Assembly: GCA_038363925.1 (NCBI GenBank)
Contig: JAQQWL010000006.1
Span: forward strand, 414,501 to 478,500
Origin: Apiospora phragmitis
Lineage: Eukaryota; Ascomycota; Sordariomycetes; Amphisphaeriales; Apiosporaceae
DNA length: 64,000 nt
Direction: 5' to 3'
Made by a program: the position numbers and the translations under genes. The notes beneath the pieces were generated by a model that saw only the letters and a list, made by a program, of their open reading frames with translations, ran no database searches and was not told the DNA's origin. This document shows, in pieces, positions 1 through 10,851 of this stretch (the stretch's first letter is position 1; each line of letters starts with the position of its first letter).

Positions 1-393
1 GGCGGGGGCGCTGGCTTTGGCATAACTTACGCGCAGTCCAGAGATCTCTTCTCGGGCCTCGGTGCTGAGGAAGCTCAGCTCATTTGGAGAAACTCGAACC
101 ACCGGGCCATATTTCTCGTGTAAAGCTTTGTAGTAGATGTGCTGGTCTCCTTTCACCAAGGCCAGGGCAGCAGGTATTTCAGTCATGCTATTGATCCAAG
201 GCCCGGGTATGGAGCGAAGGGGGTGGAAGTGCCTCCTCCAAAGTGTCTGGGCAATGAGCGCAAGAGCGGCCTATGTAGAGTTATTAGCATGAGGCCATGC
301 TAATCAGGAGCGAGTGTTAGCTACCACTACCGCAAGAGTTACAACCACTGGCATCTTCTCCATCGCCCCTATTTCAGAGACAAAGTCAAACAT
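1..393 (-). CDS. Cytochrome P450, 5' portion (cut by window edge)
   Basis: This is the N-terminus of a microsomal cytochrome P450 monooxygenase. Exon 1 (393-325) encodes 23 residues starting MFDFVSEIGAME. Exon 2 (270-31) encodes 80 residues in phase 0. The joined N-terminus has a hydrophobic anchor spanning the junction, then the basic stop-transfer WRRHF, the proline hinge RSIPGPW and the class-typical stretch HEKYGPVVRVSPNELSF. The intron at 324-271 has donor GTAGCT, a GCTAATAAC branch site and acceptor TAG. A second donor (GTAAGT, 30-25) shows that the gene continues to the left. The heme motif and I-helix lie outside the window, so substrate class cannot be given. No break is seen in this part. 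I am confident of the family and fairly confident of the first exon. Confidence 0.75.
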
Positions 394-1200
394 GTTTGCC
401 GGAATCGTTGCTGAAGAATACTATGGGCACGTACAGAATACGGCAGGGAGAAGTTCCTCGAGAAGCAACAAGCATATCCGGCCCAAGACACTTAAAAAGC
501 TTGGTCGATGTGAGCAAGAAATTCTTGAGAAACAACACATGAATTGACCACACCATGGAGTTTGCACCCCTTGTCTGTTTGCTCCAAATATGATGCGAGA
601 TAGGAAGGGCTTATGCAGAGTGGCCAGTGAGCCCAGACGCTAGTAGCGGGTTGCATGACTGACTCATCCCAACTCACGATACTACTGTTACTTCACGCCT
701 GCATATTGCCAAACAGCCAAACGGGGCTTACCGATAGCGTACCCCTGACCAAGCCCCTGGGTCTTTGCGGGGCAAATGGTATACCTAATCTAGGTGGTCC
801 GGGAGCGGTAGCCAATGGGAAGATGCACCGAACCCCGAAAACGTGCTCAAAAGCTCGCATTGCGGAGAACTATGCAGATCTCCATTGTACGCTCCGGCCG
901 CTTACAGTTATTCAACTAACGGGGGACCCGGGCCCCATGTGGTCTTGGTATGAAACATTTGCGAACCGTGTAACCCCCCTGCCGCATCACAGTCCGCGAG
1001 TGGCCGGGAAAGGACGTTGCCGACTAGCAGCGTGCGATTTTTTGGGAAAGACGACGATGCACACCATCCCTCGAATCAGCAACGCTGTTCGGCTTTAATC
1101 CTAGCGTAATCAGCAAAAAACACATCTTTTCGTGTCTCATTCTTTGCGGACATACTCGGTCAACTTCCATTACACACTCTATTCGAATCCACCATACAGC
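394..1200. other. Intergenic, divergent 5' region
   Basis: This spacer lies between the divergent P450 and methyltransferase genes. I see no coding region with conserved motifs. The open frame at 655-1098 has no recognisable domain and a random-looking composition. Both promoters presumably lie here, but no clear TATA box was identified. Confidence 0.5.
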
Positions 1201-2009
1201 ATGGGTGATACCAAGCAACTCGCCCAGACCTACACCGTGGTCAACAACACTCAATATGACGCGGGCCTGTTCCTCATCAAACGGCTCGAGTTGGAACCCG
1301 GCATGCGCGTCCTCGACGTCGGCTGCGGCCCCGGCAACCTCACGTCGTATCTAACCGACCTGGTCGGCGAGGGCGGCGAAGTCGTCGGCATCGACCCGAG
1401 CGAGGAGCGCATCGCCCTGGCGCGGGAGACGACGACGCGCGACACGGGGCGCAAGAACCCCCAGTTCCACGTCGGCCGCGCCGAGGACCTCGCCCAGTTC
1501 CCCGCGGCCAGCTTCGACGTCGTCTACTGCAACTCGACGCTGCACTGGGTCGCGGACCAGCCGCGCGCGCTGCGGGAGTTCGGGCGCGTCCTGCGGGCGG
1601 GCGGGCGGCTCGGCGTCTCGGGCCAGTCGGGCGACTTCGTCGCGGCGCACGAGCGCATCCAGGCCGCGGTGCTGGCGCGGACGCCGTACCGGGACTACGA
1701 CCACGGCACGGCGGGGGCGGCGCCGCGGTTCCTCACGCGGGAGCAGATGGGCGCCCTGCTGGATTTGGCCGGCTTCGGGGGCGGCGACCGGACCTTCACG
1801 ACCAACAAGATCTTCAAGTCGGCTAGGGACGGGCGGAGATGGTCGACTGGCTGGCGTCGAGCTCGTCGGGGAAGACGTATGGTGGGGTTCCCGTCGAGAT
1901 GCGGCCCCAGGCGCGGGAGGAAATGATTGCGGAATGGGACAAACTTGCTACCAAGGACGGACTCATGATGGAGTTGGATTTACTAGTTACTGTGGCTACT
2001 AAAGCATAA
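1201..2009 (+). CDS. Class I SAM-dependent methyltransferase, one frameshift
   Basis: This small-molecule methyltransferase belongs to the trans-aconitate/UbiE-like group. SAM-binding motif I is VLDVGCGPGNLT (residues about 34-45), the acidic motif II is VVGIDPSEER, and motif IV is FDVVYCNSTLHWV. The start at 1201 (MGDTKQLAQTY) fits the family better than an upstream extension. After FKSARDG (about 1833) the frame breaks. The frame one base back continues with EMVDWLASSSSGKTYG and ends MELDLLVTVATKA at 2009, which is the usual C-terminus of this group. A single G missing from a G run (GACGGGCGGAG) explains it. The restored length would be about 269 residues. It is either a recent pseudogene or a sequence error. 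The substrate is unknown; the neighbours are an MFS transporter and an opine dehydrogenase. Confidence 0.8.
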
Positions 2010-3109
2010 TGGGTGTATGAATACTTGATCCACATAGATACTCTTCAATTAGGGTTTTGCAACTTCGCAATCCCATTGGCAACGCACGCCTTCTTCCATG
2101 TTTCACAGAGTTTTCTATAACAATGTTGGGAGATATCTCTCCGCACTTTTCTCTGCAAGTCTACCAGACTCCATTCTATAGACACGCTGTCCACTTCTGA
2201 CTAGGTTTATGAAGACCCAGCCTTCATCCGGGCTTCAGGAGATGGATAGCCAAGGAGATCAGACAATACACTCCTTCACCCGACCCAACAAACAATTTTG
2301 ATATGTGCTCTATAGTATTGACTACGCCATCCACCTACATGTAGGAAGCAACACATATTTTGTTCAATATTTCCAAGTCTCAAACGAGCTTCTTCATGCC
2401 AACTCCTCGGTCCGAGATCCTTAGTGTATGTGAGATTATATTTTAGCCTCCCAGCTCGGACTGCTCCCTAACATTCTAGACTTTACTCCCCGTAGCCGAT
2501 GTCGCACTACAGACGGTTTGTGGGCCATCGGCGACGTATCTTGGATCTCTCAGCTGATGGGCTAGGCCAATGATCGTCCGTAAAGACGTGCACCGGAATT
2601 GGAATTATTACAAATCAAGATCCGCACTAGCTTCGGGTGTTAGCCCGGAGTACAAGTTTTGGGGTTGAGCTTCTTTGAGCACATTATTCCTTGGCAGTAT
2701 CCCCACCTATGGGGTCCACCGTCTAGCATGATATTGCTATATCGGATATCTACATAGCCCGCAGTATGATGTGATACTCGATACGACCTACATGACACGT
2801 AGTTGAGCATGTAGATCGTCTGAAGCATGCCAGTCTGCCGGAAATGTGACCCTCGTGACTACACTTCATCCCTTCCATGAAGCTGCTGCATAGGGTACAG
2901 GGCAAATGGGCTTGGACAATTGGCAAGTACTGGTGTAACGTCCTCGCCAAGGTTAGTATGCTGAGACTATTAGACGAACTGTAACTTCGCAACCGAGTAC
3001 CCCTTTCGTTCCCAATCCATGCGGCGGAAAATTTCTCCCGTCTCGGTTTATGGGTAAATTTCATACATACAGCCATACGGCACTTTTGTAACTGGTATTA
3101 GTCGAATAC
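2010..3109. other. Intergenic
   Basis: About 1.1 kb between two + strand genes. Short open frames on both strands carry no recognisable motif. I see no RNA gene or repeat. It is presumed to hold the promoter of the MFS transporter. Confidence 0.5.
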
Positions 3110-4646
3110 ATGGAGCCAAAGGACGCAAGCTCTTCCGAGTCTACCACCGAGGCCGGCCATGTACCGGCTACCATCGAGGTCTGGTGGAGCGAGCCGGAGC
3201 ACGAAGACCCGGCGAATCCTATGAACTGGTCTTCAAGGAAGAAATGGACCAACATATTGACTATCTCCGCGATCAGCTTTCTCGTGTAAGTTGGGAGGGT
3301 GCCCTACCTACCTGACTGTGGATGGTACCGACTAATACTTATTCTCCTTTCTAGTCCTCTGGTATCATCGATGCTGGCCCCGGCCGTGCAGTCGGTCATG
3401 GCCGACTTCGGCACCGACTCCGAGCGGTTCGCCACCTTCGTCGTGTCCATCTTCGTGCTGGGCTTCGCGTGCGGGCCGCTGGTGCTCGCGCCCCTGAGCG
3501 AGCTGTACGGCCGCGTCGTAGTCTACCACGGCACCAACGCGCTCTTCTGCGCCTTCACGGTCGCGTGCGCGCTCGCGACGGGCGAGGCCATGCTGCTGGC
3601 GTGCCGGTTCCTGTCCGGCTTCGCGGGCGTCGCGACCATCACCATCGGCTCCGGCACCATCGCCGACGTCATGCCGCGCGAGCGCCGCGGCCTCGCCGTC
3701 GCGGTCTGGTCCGTCGGCACCATCCTCGGGCCAATGGTCGGTCCCATCCTCGGCGGCTACGTGGCCGACGTCGCGGGGTGGCGGTGGATGTTCTGGATCC
3801 TGGCGATCGTGGTCGGGGTGGTGGCCGTCTTTGCCTACTTTGTGCTCGAGGAGACCTACCCGCCTGTGCTGCTCGAGCGGAAGGCCGCCCGGCTCAGGAA
3901 GGAGACGGGGATCCCCGGATATAGATCGAGGCTGGCGCTGGATCTGACCCCGGGCCAGCTGTTTGCGAGGAGCATACTGCGGCCTACGAAGATGCTGCTC
4001 TGCTGCCCCCATCGTCACCGTCATGTGCACCTACGTCGCGATTCTGTACGGCATGCTCTACCTCCTCTTCTCGACCTACTCGTTTGTCTTCAAGGAGGTC
4101 TACGGCTTCTCCACGACGGCGGCGGGCCTGGTCTTCCTCGCGGGCGGCCTCGGCACCCTGGCGGGCCTAGCCTACATCGCCCACTTCAGCGACCGCAACC
4201 TCAAGCGCCGCGCCGCCGCCGGGAAGCCCGTCACGCCCGAGGCCCGCCTGCCGCTGACCGTCACGATTCCGGGGGCCCTGACCTTCCCCCTGGGCCTGTT
4301 CGTCTACGGCTGGAGCGCCGAGGCGCACGTGCACTGGATCGTGCCGCAGCTCGGGACGGCCGTGACCGGGTTCGGGTCCATCCTGGTCTTCGCCGCGGTG
4401 CAGACGTACCTGATCGACGCGTTCGAGGGCCACGCCGCGAGCGTCGTGGGTGCCAACGCCGTGCTGCGCGGGCTGGCGGGCGCGTTGGTGCCGCTGGGCG
4501 GGCTGGGGCTGTACGAGGCGCTCGGGTGGGGGGTGGGGAACAGCTTGATGGGCTTCGTGGCGCTGCTGTTTGCGCCGGTACTTTGGATACTGGGTGCGCA
4601 TGGGGCGAGGATACGGGGGATGAAGAGCAATAAGATAGAGTTGTAA
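3110..4646 (+). CDS. MFS transporter (DHA1-like), one frameshift
   Basis: This is a 12-TM major facilitator transporter of the fungal drug:H+ antiporter type, expected in the plasma membrane. Exon 1 (3110-3285) encodes the cytosolic tail with the class signature DPANPMNWSSRKKW. The intron at 3286-3354 has a GTAAGT donor, an ACTAATAC branch site and a TAG acceptor. Exon 2 runs from VPLVSSMLAPAV. Motif A-like LAPLSELYGRVVVY, the RFLSGF helix and the antiporter motif C-like GTILGPMVGPILGG are all visible. Near 4001-4006 (CTGCTCTGCTGCC) the frame shifts by +1, and the second half continues as APIVTVMCTYVAILYG to the stop at 4644-4646. One extra base explains this, giving about 488 residues. It ends 115 bp from the convergent opine-dehydrogenase gene. 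Export of that enzyme's product is possible but is only inference. Confidence 0.85.
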
Positions 4647-4761
4647 ATATCTTCGGGGACTAATGATATTTATAAAAACTTGCTCGTTCTAACTAACACT
4701 CGCTTCGTCTTCGCTTTTTCACTTATGACAAATAAACCCAACTTATCCACAGAAATACTGA

Positions 4762-5877
4762 CTACAGCCGGCTCTCATGTTGTGTTGTTGGAGGACTAAA
4801 CCGCGCCACTAACTCCCTCCGCGTCACCGTATCCAACTGTAGTTTTCGCAGATTCCGCCCCGTCTCCATGAAGCTCTCCCCCGTCGCCATCTCCGCCAGC
4901 ACGATGACGGCGGCGATGGGCGACGCATCGACGCCCAGCGCCCCCGCCAGCGCGCACCACGGCACCAGCACGTCCGGCACGTCCTCGGAGATGTTGCGGT
5001 TCTCGAAGCCGGCGGGGGCGCGCAGGCGGTTGTGCGGCGGCGAGCGCTGCGCCAGCGTCACGAGGCTCGTGAAGGCCTGGTCGTAGCACGCGTTGGAGAC
5101 GTCGAGGGTGCTTTCTAGTTGTAGGCCCAGCGCGGCGCCGATTTCCAGGCGCACCTGGTCCACCCCCAGCATGGCGGCGGCGACGGCCGGCGTGAGGCCG
5201 TCGCGGTACAGCAGGAAGTCGCCGCCCGTGCTCTCGATGCGGCCTGCGTTCATCAGCAGCATGAGCGGGTGGAAGACGCCGTTGATGTTGGACAGGCAGA
5301 CCTCGACGACGCTGCTGCACCAGCCCAGCCGCACGCCGGGGAAGAGATCCTGGATCACATCGCGGAAGCCCGGGCCTGCGGAATTGCCGGAGGGGTGGTC
5401 GTTCCGCAGCGCCGCGATCATGATGCGCTTCTTGCGGCCCAGGACGAGCAGCTGGCCCTCCTCCATGCGGCAGGAGTAGGGCGACAGGTTGGTCTCGAGG
5501 ATGTTGCCGACCTCCATGTGGGCGTCTTTGATCAGAGACAGGAGGTTGCCGGGGACGGCGATCAGGATGTGTTGGCGTAAGTCGTATCCTTTCATTTCTT
5601 GTATGATCGTTTCTTGGCCGGTGGATGGTACTGTGAGGAACACGACTTGCGAAAAGGCGATGACCTCGGTCATGTCCGTCGTGATGGGTATGTCGGCAAA
5701 GCCCTCCATGGCTCCGCTGGCCTGGAGGCAGCCCTTCTCTCGGACGCTGTTTGCATGCCGCAGATGGGTTGGGTGGGAGTATAACAGCACGTTCTTCCCG
5801 TGGCTCAGGAGGTCTGCCGCCAGTGCGAACCCGGCAGGCCCGGCGCCGATGATAGACACACACTGTTGGAACTCCAT
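4762..5877 (-). CDS. Opine/octopine dehydrogenase-family NAD(P)-dependent oxidoreductase
   Basis: An intact single-exon protein of 371 residues. The N-terminal Rossmann fold has the dinucleotide motif IIGAGPAGFALA (residues about 9-20), followed by LTVPSTGQ as in the family. The C-terminal octopine-dehydrogenase domain carries the conserved NINGVFHPLMLLMNAGRIE, whose His is the expected catalytic residue, and a helical tail. The family reductively condenses an alpha-keto acid with an amino acid to give an opine, using NAD(P)H; no signal peptide is seen, so a cytosolic enzyme is expected. In fungi such enzymes have been linked to aspergillomarasmine-type and other N-carboxyalkyl amino acids, but the substrate cannot be read from sequence. 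The 3' end faces the MFS transporter. Confidence 0.88.
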   Translation of the reverse strand: MEFQQCVSIIGAGPAGFALAADLLSHGKNVLLYSHPTHLRHANSVREKGCLQASGAMEGFADIPITTDMTEVIAFSQVVFLTVPSTGQETIIQEMKGYDLRQHILIAVPGNLLSLIKDAHMEVGNILETNLSPYSCRMEEGQLLVLGRKKRIMIAALRNDHPSGNSAGPGFRDVIQDLFPGVRLGWCSSVVEVCLSNINGVFHPLMLLMNAGRIESTGGDFLLYRDGLTPAVAAAMLGVDQVRLEIGAALGLQLESTLDVSNACYDQAFTSLVTLAQRSPPHNRLRAPAGFENRNISEDVPDVLVPWCALAGALGVDASPIAAVIVLAEMATGESFMETGRNLRKLQLDTVTRRELVARFSPPTTQHESRL

Positions 5878-6811
5878 GCTGTCAAGAGGGTCCGAGTTCT
5901 AACAAATATCTGAGAAGTGACAACAAATTTGAAAGGAATAAGGGGGTCACAACATTTACCCTAGCATGATCAGGATCTCGCGAGCAACGAGGAAACGCAG
6001 GGACCTTGGTCCGAATTATATTCGCACGAGCTTCCTTGTTCTACACAACCTACACCTACACCCAGTCCCTGTAAGTATTTGGATTAGAGCGCCTAGACTC
6101 CAACCAGTTCGGATCACTCTTTTGGGGATGTTCTAGCCCTTTGCCGTAGCCGGTATCAAGGACGATGGGCACACATCTGATGAGACGCGCAAGGGCAAAT
6201 GTGACGGACGCTATACCGACCCATTTCACTAAGTGCCTATGCAGGAGTACATATGCAACTAGCGAGTTGCATGCTGCAAATCGTATGCAGCTTGTGAATA
6301 TTCCGCGCACCGGGGTTTCCCAATGTTTCCACACTTGAGCAAGTTTGCTCTATTTGTCTCCGTGTTTCTCTGGCTAAATGCAACCCTGTCGATCCCTCCC
6401 CCGGCTCGGCGCTCCACGCGGTGCAACCGCCCTCCCTGCCCCCAACGTAACGTCCGCATCTGGCGAGATGCAATGTTTCATCCTTGGAGATTGTCGGGCA
6501 ACAAGGGGATGAACGCCTACATCCCACGTAAGTATGTACTGACTGCTTTGATTTCACGTTAGGTACTTATTTTGCGTAGACCAGATGCAAGCCCCCGCCC
6601 AGGGTCATGAACGGAGAGTTGCCCCAGGTTTGTTTCAGCCATGCGCCCGATGTCAATGAGGCCGAAACTTTGCGATGGTCCACGGTATGTAGACATCGGC
6701 ATGTTAGTCTTGTTTTGAGACAACTAGAGAACTATAAAAACAAAATGACCAAGGACCTCGTGAAACATGACCAGCGCTTAATAATCTCAAGGCTGCAGGC
6801 TCCATTCGACG
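5878..6811. other. Intergenic
   Basis: About 930 bp holding the promoter of the opine-dehydrogenase gene (right of 5877) and the 3' flank of the ferric-reductase gene. Short open frames on both strands show no family features. No repeat or RNA gene was seen. Confidence 0.5.
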
Positions 6812-9358
6812 TCACCAAGCGTACGCCTCCTCGATTAGATCGATCCTTAACCCTTCTTTCACACAAGCGACCACATGGACTCGCACTTCGTCCGTCATGG
6901 CGCCCGGGCCGCACGAGATGACCGTCGTGTGGCGGCCGTCCTCCACCGCAGACCGGATCACTTTCCCCGTATCCATCCGTCCCTCCTGGATCGCCGGCGC
7001 CGTCGCGGGAGCTGGCTCCAACGCGGCGACCCCCTCATCCTTTGGGCTGGCCGGCGTGGTGGAGGCGGAAGCGCCCGTGCACCAGAACAGGCACTCGACT
7101 CCCTCGACGCCGTGTAAGAAGTGCTGCTGGACGTGTTCGATCAGAGGCAGCTCCCGGGCCGACCACGCAAGGATGAACCGGCTCGTCTGCCGCATGATGC
7201 CCCGGCTGCCCTTGCCGTGGACTTCTCCTTCTTCCGAGGTATGATGATAAGCCTGCACGAACCCTAGCGCGTTCGTGATCCCGATGCCGCCGATGACGCA
7301 GACGACGGTGTCGGTCGCCAATAACGCTTGGTGGGCTACTGGGTGACCGGCATAGGGGCCCTCGTTGTAGACGGTCATTTCCAGTCGGGACGCCGAGGAG
7401 GAGAGGACTCGACGCTGGAGCGTCGCAGTGGCCCCGGCGTGGACGCGTGTTAAGAACCGGATGGATGCGCGCTTTGCCGTCTGGGTTTCGCGCGGATTCG
7501 TGAACACGTTCGGTGCTCGCTTGGCTTCACCTCTCCTTGTTGCTGTTTCTTCATTACCGTTTGACACGGATTTTGTACCAGGAGAGTCGACTGCTGGCGA
7601 CTTCTCCGATGTCCAGCCGGCAACACTGAACGGGTGGCTTTCCCAGAACTTCCCCAGTCCCGGAAAGTACAAGAAGCTGTGCTGTCCGGGGCCGAAGCCG
7701 GCGGTAGTTCGGGGGAAAACGGTAATCTGCAGGATGTTGCAGTTCGGGATGGCTTCGACAACAGCTCGAGGGGCGCTCCCGAGAAAACTGTTGTAGTAGA
7801 GGAGGCGAGCTATGCGTGCCAGTCGATCCGCGCCCCAAAAGGCGAATGCGATGTACAGCCAGACTTGGTAGCCGTAATCGAAGCCGAAGTGGGGGACCAG
7901 GTGGTACCAAGTTGCCGCCAGCGTCAGAATGACCAGGGCGATGTGCGTCATCAAGAAAGCCTCGTAGAAGCGGATGCGGAAGGGCAGGACTGCGAAGCCT
8001 ACCGCCAAGCACATGGCTATCGTGGCGATGATGCCCCAGTACTGGTTTTCTCCATTGTCAGCATAAGTCGTTGACCCAGTCACTCAAGCACGGGGGAGGC
8101 AAGGGAAATGGGAACAACATACGAAATAGGGCTCGGCCGCTTTGGAGGCATATTCTTGGGCGCCCCCGTAGCCGGGCTCAAAGTAGGCCTGCGTGTAGAT
8201 GATCGAGTGCACGACGGCCTGCACGGTGGCTACCCGGGCGGCCCAGCGGTGGAAGGTCAGGAACGTGGTCTGGCTCCACCCGGTCACGGCGAGGAGTAGG
8301 TTGTTCCGGCCGGCGAACAAGACGGCCACGCTCACGTTGACGAGACTGAGGGTGCCGGTACGGTTCCCGACGTACTCGCACAGCTCGAAGCCGGCGGAGA
8401 GCCAGTAGATGTTGCCGGGCTGAAAGGTGCGGAAGGAGACGGCCGAGAAGACGACGTTGAGCACGACGAAGACGGTGATGAAGAGGCTGAGCGCGCGGTT
8501 GGGGACGTAGCCTACTTTGCCGGGGAGGGGCTCTAGGTGGCGGGAGCCCATGAGCGCGGGGAGCAGGAGGGACTGGCGGAGTTTGGCCCGGAGTTTGGAG
8601 CGCTGGAGCCACTTCTGGAGACTCGAGAATCTGCCTGTTATCTGATTGAAGAGTCCGCAGGCGAGGACTGTGCCGATCGTGAGGAGACATATGATGACAC
8701 TGAGGGTTATATCAGTTCTCGTTGCTCAGGGGGCGGGAAGCTGCTTCTGTGGCCTGAAGGACTCACGAGTATTTGGTATGAAGATACTCCTCCCTTGCGA
8801 ACTCCCCCAGGGTCCCGTGTATGGAGTGGTAGCTGTCACTGTTCACCAGACTGGCGGCATTGAGCCACATGGCGTTGGCGGAAAGCTCGACTGTGGGAGC
8901 GGCCGGCGGCAGGTTGGCTTGGAGGGTGGGTTCGGAAGCACCCGCCACGGCGTGTTTGCTGAAACACTGAGCCTGCTTCTCGAACGGATACCCGTCGGCA
9001 TCGCATCGGGACTGGATACAGTGCGCCATGGTCTGGAGCCACGGCAGGTTGGTGGCGCGGCACTCGTCGCTCGTCATGCCCATGGGCATGTCCATGTCCA
9101 TGTCCATGCCATCACCACTGCCAGACATATCCATGCTGGCCATCCCTCGTCAGAGGCACCACCGCCTTCAGGTTGCTCCATGAAGGTGGTGCAGCTCAGG
9201 AACAGGGAGGAAAGAGCCTCGTGGCAGGCTTGGCAGCAGAGGTCTTGGTAGAGGTCTATACCGAAGCCGACGATGCCATCTTGAAAGCCGGAGGCAGACA
9301 TCGGAAGCAGTAGAAGGAGAGTGAGTGGCACGGCCGTGGACAACTCGGATGAATACAT
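6812..9358 (-). CDS. Ferric/cupric reductase transmembrane protein (FRE family), one frameshift
   Basis: Plasma-membrane metalloreductase. Exons are 9358-8767, 8699-8123 and 8041-6812, with introns of 67 and 81 nt. The protein has a signal peptide, then a Cys-rich ectodomain (DLCCQACHEALSSLFLSCTTF) and a methionine/aspartate-rich stretch (MDMDMDMPMGM). The ferric-reductase TM domain has the bis-heme histidines in FHRWAARVATVQAVVH and MTHIALVILTLAATWYH. The cytosolic end has GPGQHSFLYFPG and HPFSVAGW for FAD, and GGIGITNALG and CGPGAM for NADPH. At 9144-9146 a GGG run on the coding strand breaks the frame; one added G rejoins the ectodomain. Total exon length is then 800 codons. The lesion lies just before the methionine-rich stretch, where an ATG (9143) could restart translation but without the signal peptide. 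Confidence 0.88.
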
Positions 9359-10851
9359 CGTGGACAGACCGTGCTGTGTTCAAGTGAATCAGTAGAGAAA
9401 CTTTGGTTCAGGCTAATTTCAGCGAAGGTCATAGGTTTGTCTGTTATGTTTCTTCAAATTGTGTATTTTCTTCGTCTGCACGAATCGACTGAAGGGTGCC
9501 GTGAGCATTGTGTGAAGATGAAATGTCGTTTGTTCTCAGAGCATTACTCTCTGTACCTTTAGAAGTTGAAGGTGCCTATAACAGGGTTGACTCCCATAGC
9601 GAACCAACGTATTCGGTGTCCCATCCTTTCCTGTCCACTTGTACGTTACATAGGGTCGCCGGCTAATATCGACCATATTTTGCTCCCCAAAGGCGAACGT
9701 ACAAGTAAATGACCCCTAACACCATGGGACCGCATCACGGCAATCCAATCAGACATTCAGCAGAGACCTAATCTACCTGTCCGATGGGCTGTGGTTACAC
9801 CTCCTTTTTAAGTACCGGAGCCCGTCGGATTGTGTCGGCGGTCGAATGGTGGGTGAGTGAGAGGGGATTTGCGCTGGTTTTCAAGCATGATCCGGGACGG
9901 AGGCGGCTAAAAGTAGTAAACCGGCACCACCTTGCCCGAACTGTTCTGTCATAGTCTATGCAGAATAGATTGGAATCACGTCTTGGGAGCCTATAAGTAT
10001 TGTGGCTGACAAAGCTCTTGGATGCCGGACTTGCCGGGCGTAGGCATCGTTTGGGACCGCTTGGGAGATCCTGGGATAGCCCCTGAGCAACTCTGCCTCT
10101 CTCTCTTGCCTTTTCATCAATGTTCCCCCACACTTGCTATATAAATCTCATTTGCATTTTCGTCTGCCAGTGAATGGCTTGCATGTTTCTATGGCTCAGT
10201 TCTATTTTTACTCGTACATACTTATTTATGTATGGTGGATCAAAGACTGGTCCAAACGTGCTTAGCAGAAGCAAACGCCTCCAACCCCAGGTCTCGGTTG
10301 CTCAATCAGACCCGCTACATGTAGCTTCATTGTGGATTGAGTTCTCTGTTACAATTCATACCTACTTATCTACTTAGAATATTAACAGGCCCGTACCTGG
10401 CATTGATTCTACATACCCTCTGCCCATACGTGTAATAATTTGACTCTGTCAATACTGATGGTGGACGGATGTGGTATCCTCCTACTTCGAAAGGGAGAGT
10501 AGTGGTGGATGCCGGCCCAGAAGGTGTTGGCCCACTAAATGTCTCGCACCAGTTCCCTGGCGCTTGACTTCCACAGCACCCGGCGCTTGGCTCCAGGTAC
10601 CTAAAGCCATGTATAGTGGGGGATAGGCACTCAACGCGTCCACTGAGCAGGCGCGTCGCACAAGATCAGGATACTAATCCGCCAATGAAGCAAGGTACCA
10701 TTATGCCGACCTAATCCCACGACGACAGCGCTTCCTGGAAACCAAAGACTACTCATTTTATAGGAATGGCACGAGCGTTACTATTCATAAGAAACCTAAA
10801 AAGCGGAAGGTGATTGGCCGCCAAACTATTACGGAAGGGGAAGGAAGCAGG
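9359..10851. other. Intergenic, divergent promoters of FRE and dim-5
   Basis: About 1.5 kb between divergent genes. No conserved coding motif was found in the short open frames (for example 9795-10133, minus). The last 174 bases (10678-10851) form an open frame in phase with the dim-5 start but contain no ATG; see findings. No SreA-type GATA cluster was recognised by eye near the reductase start. Confidence 0.5.

Noticed and set aside
655..1098. 147-codon open frame between the P450 and methyltransferase
   Set aside because: No signal, domain or conserved spacing; random-looking composition in a divergent promoter region.
3365..4030. Long open frame antisense to the MFS transporter
   Set aside because: Low-complexity antisense shadow of a GC-rich coding exon; the sense strand has clear MFS motifs.
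8767..9358. An unannotated intron instead of a frameshift in the reductase ectodomain
   Set aside because: No GT-AG pair with plausible length joins the two frames; the best pair would be about 26 nt, below the 46 nt minimum seen elsewhere in the window.
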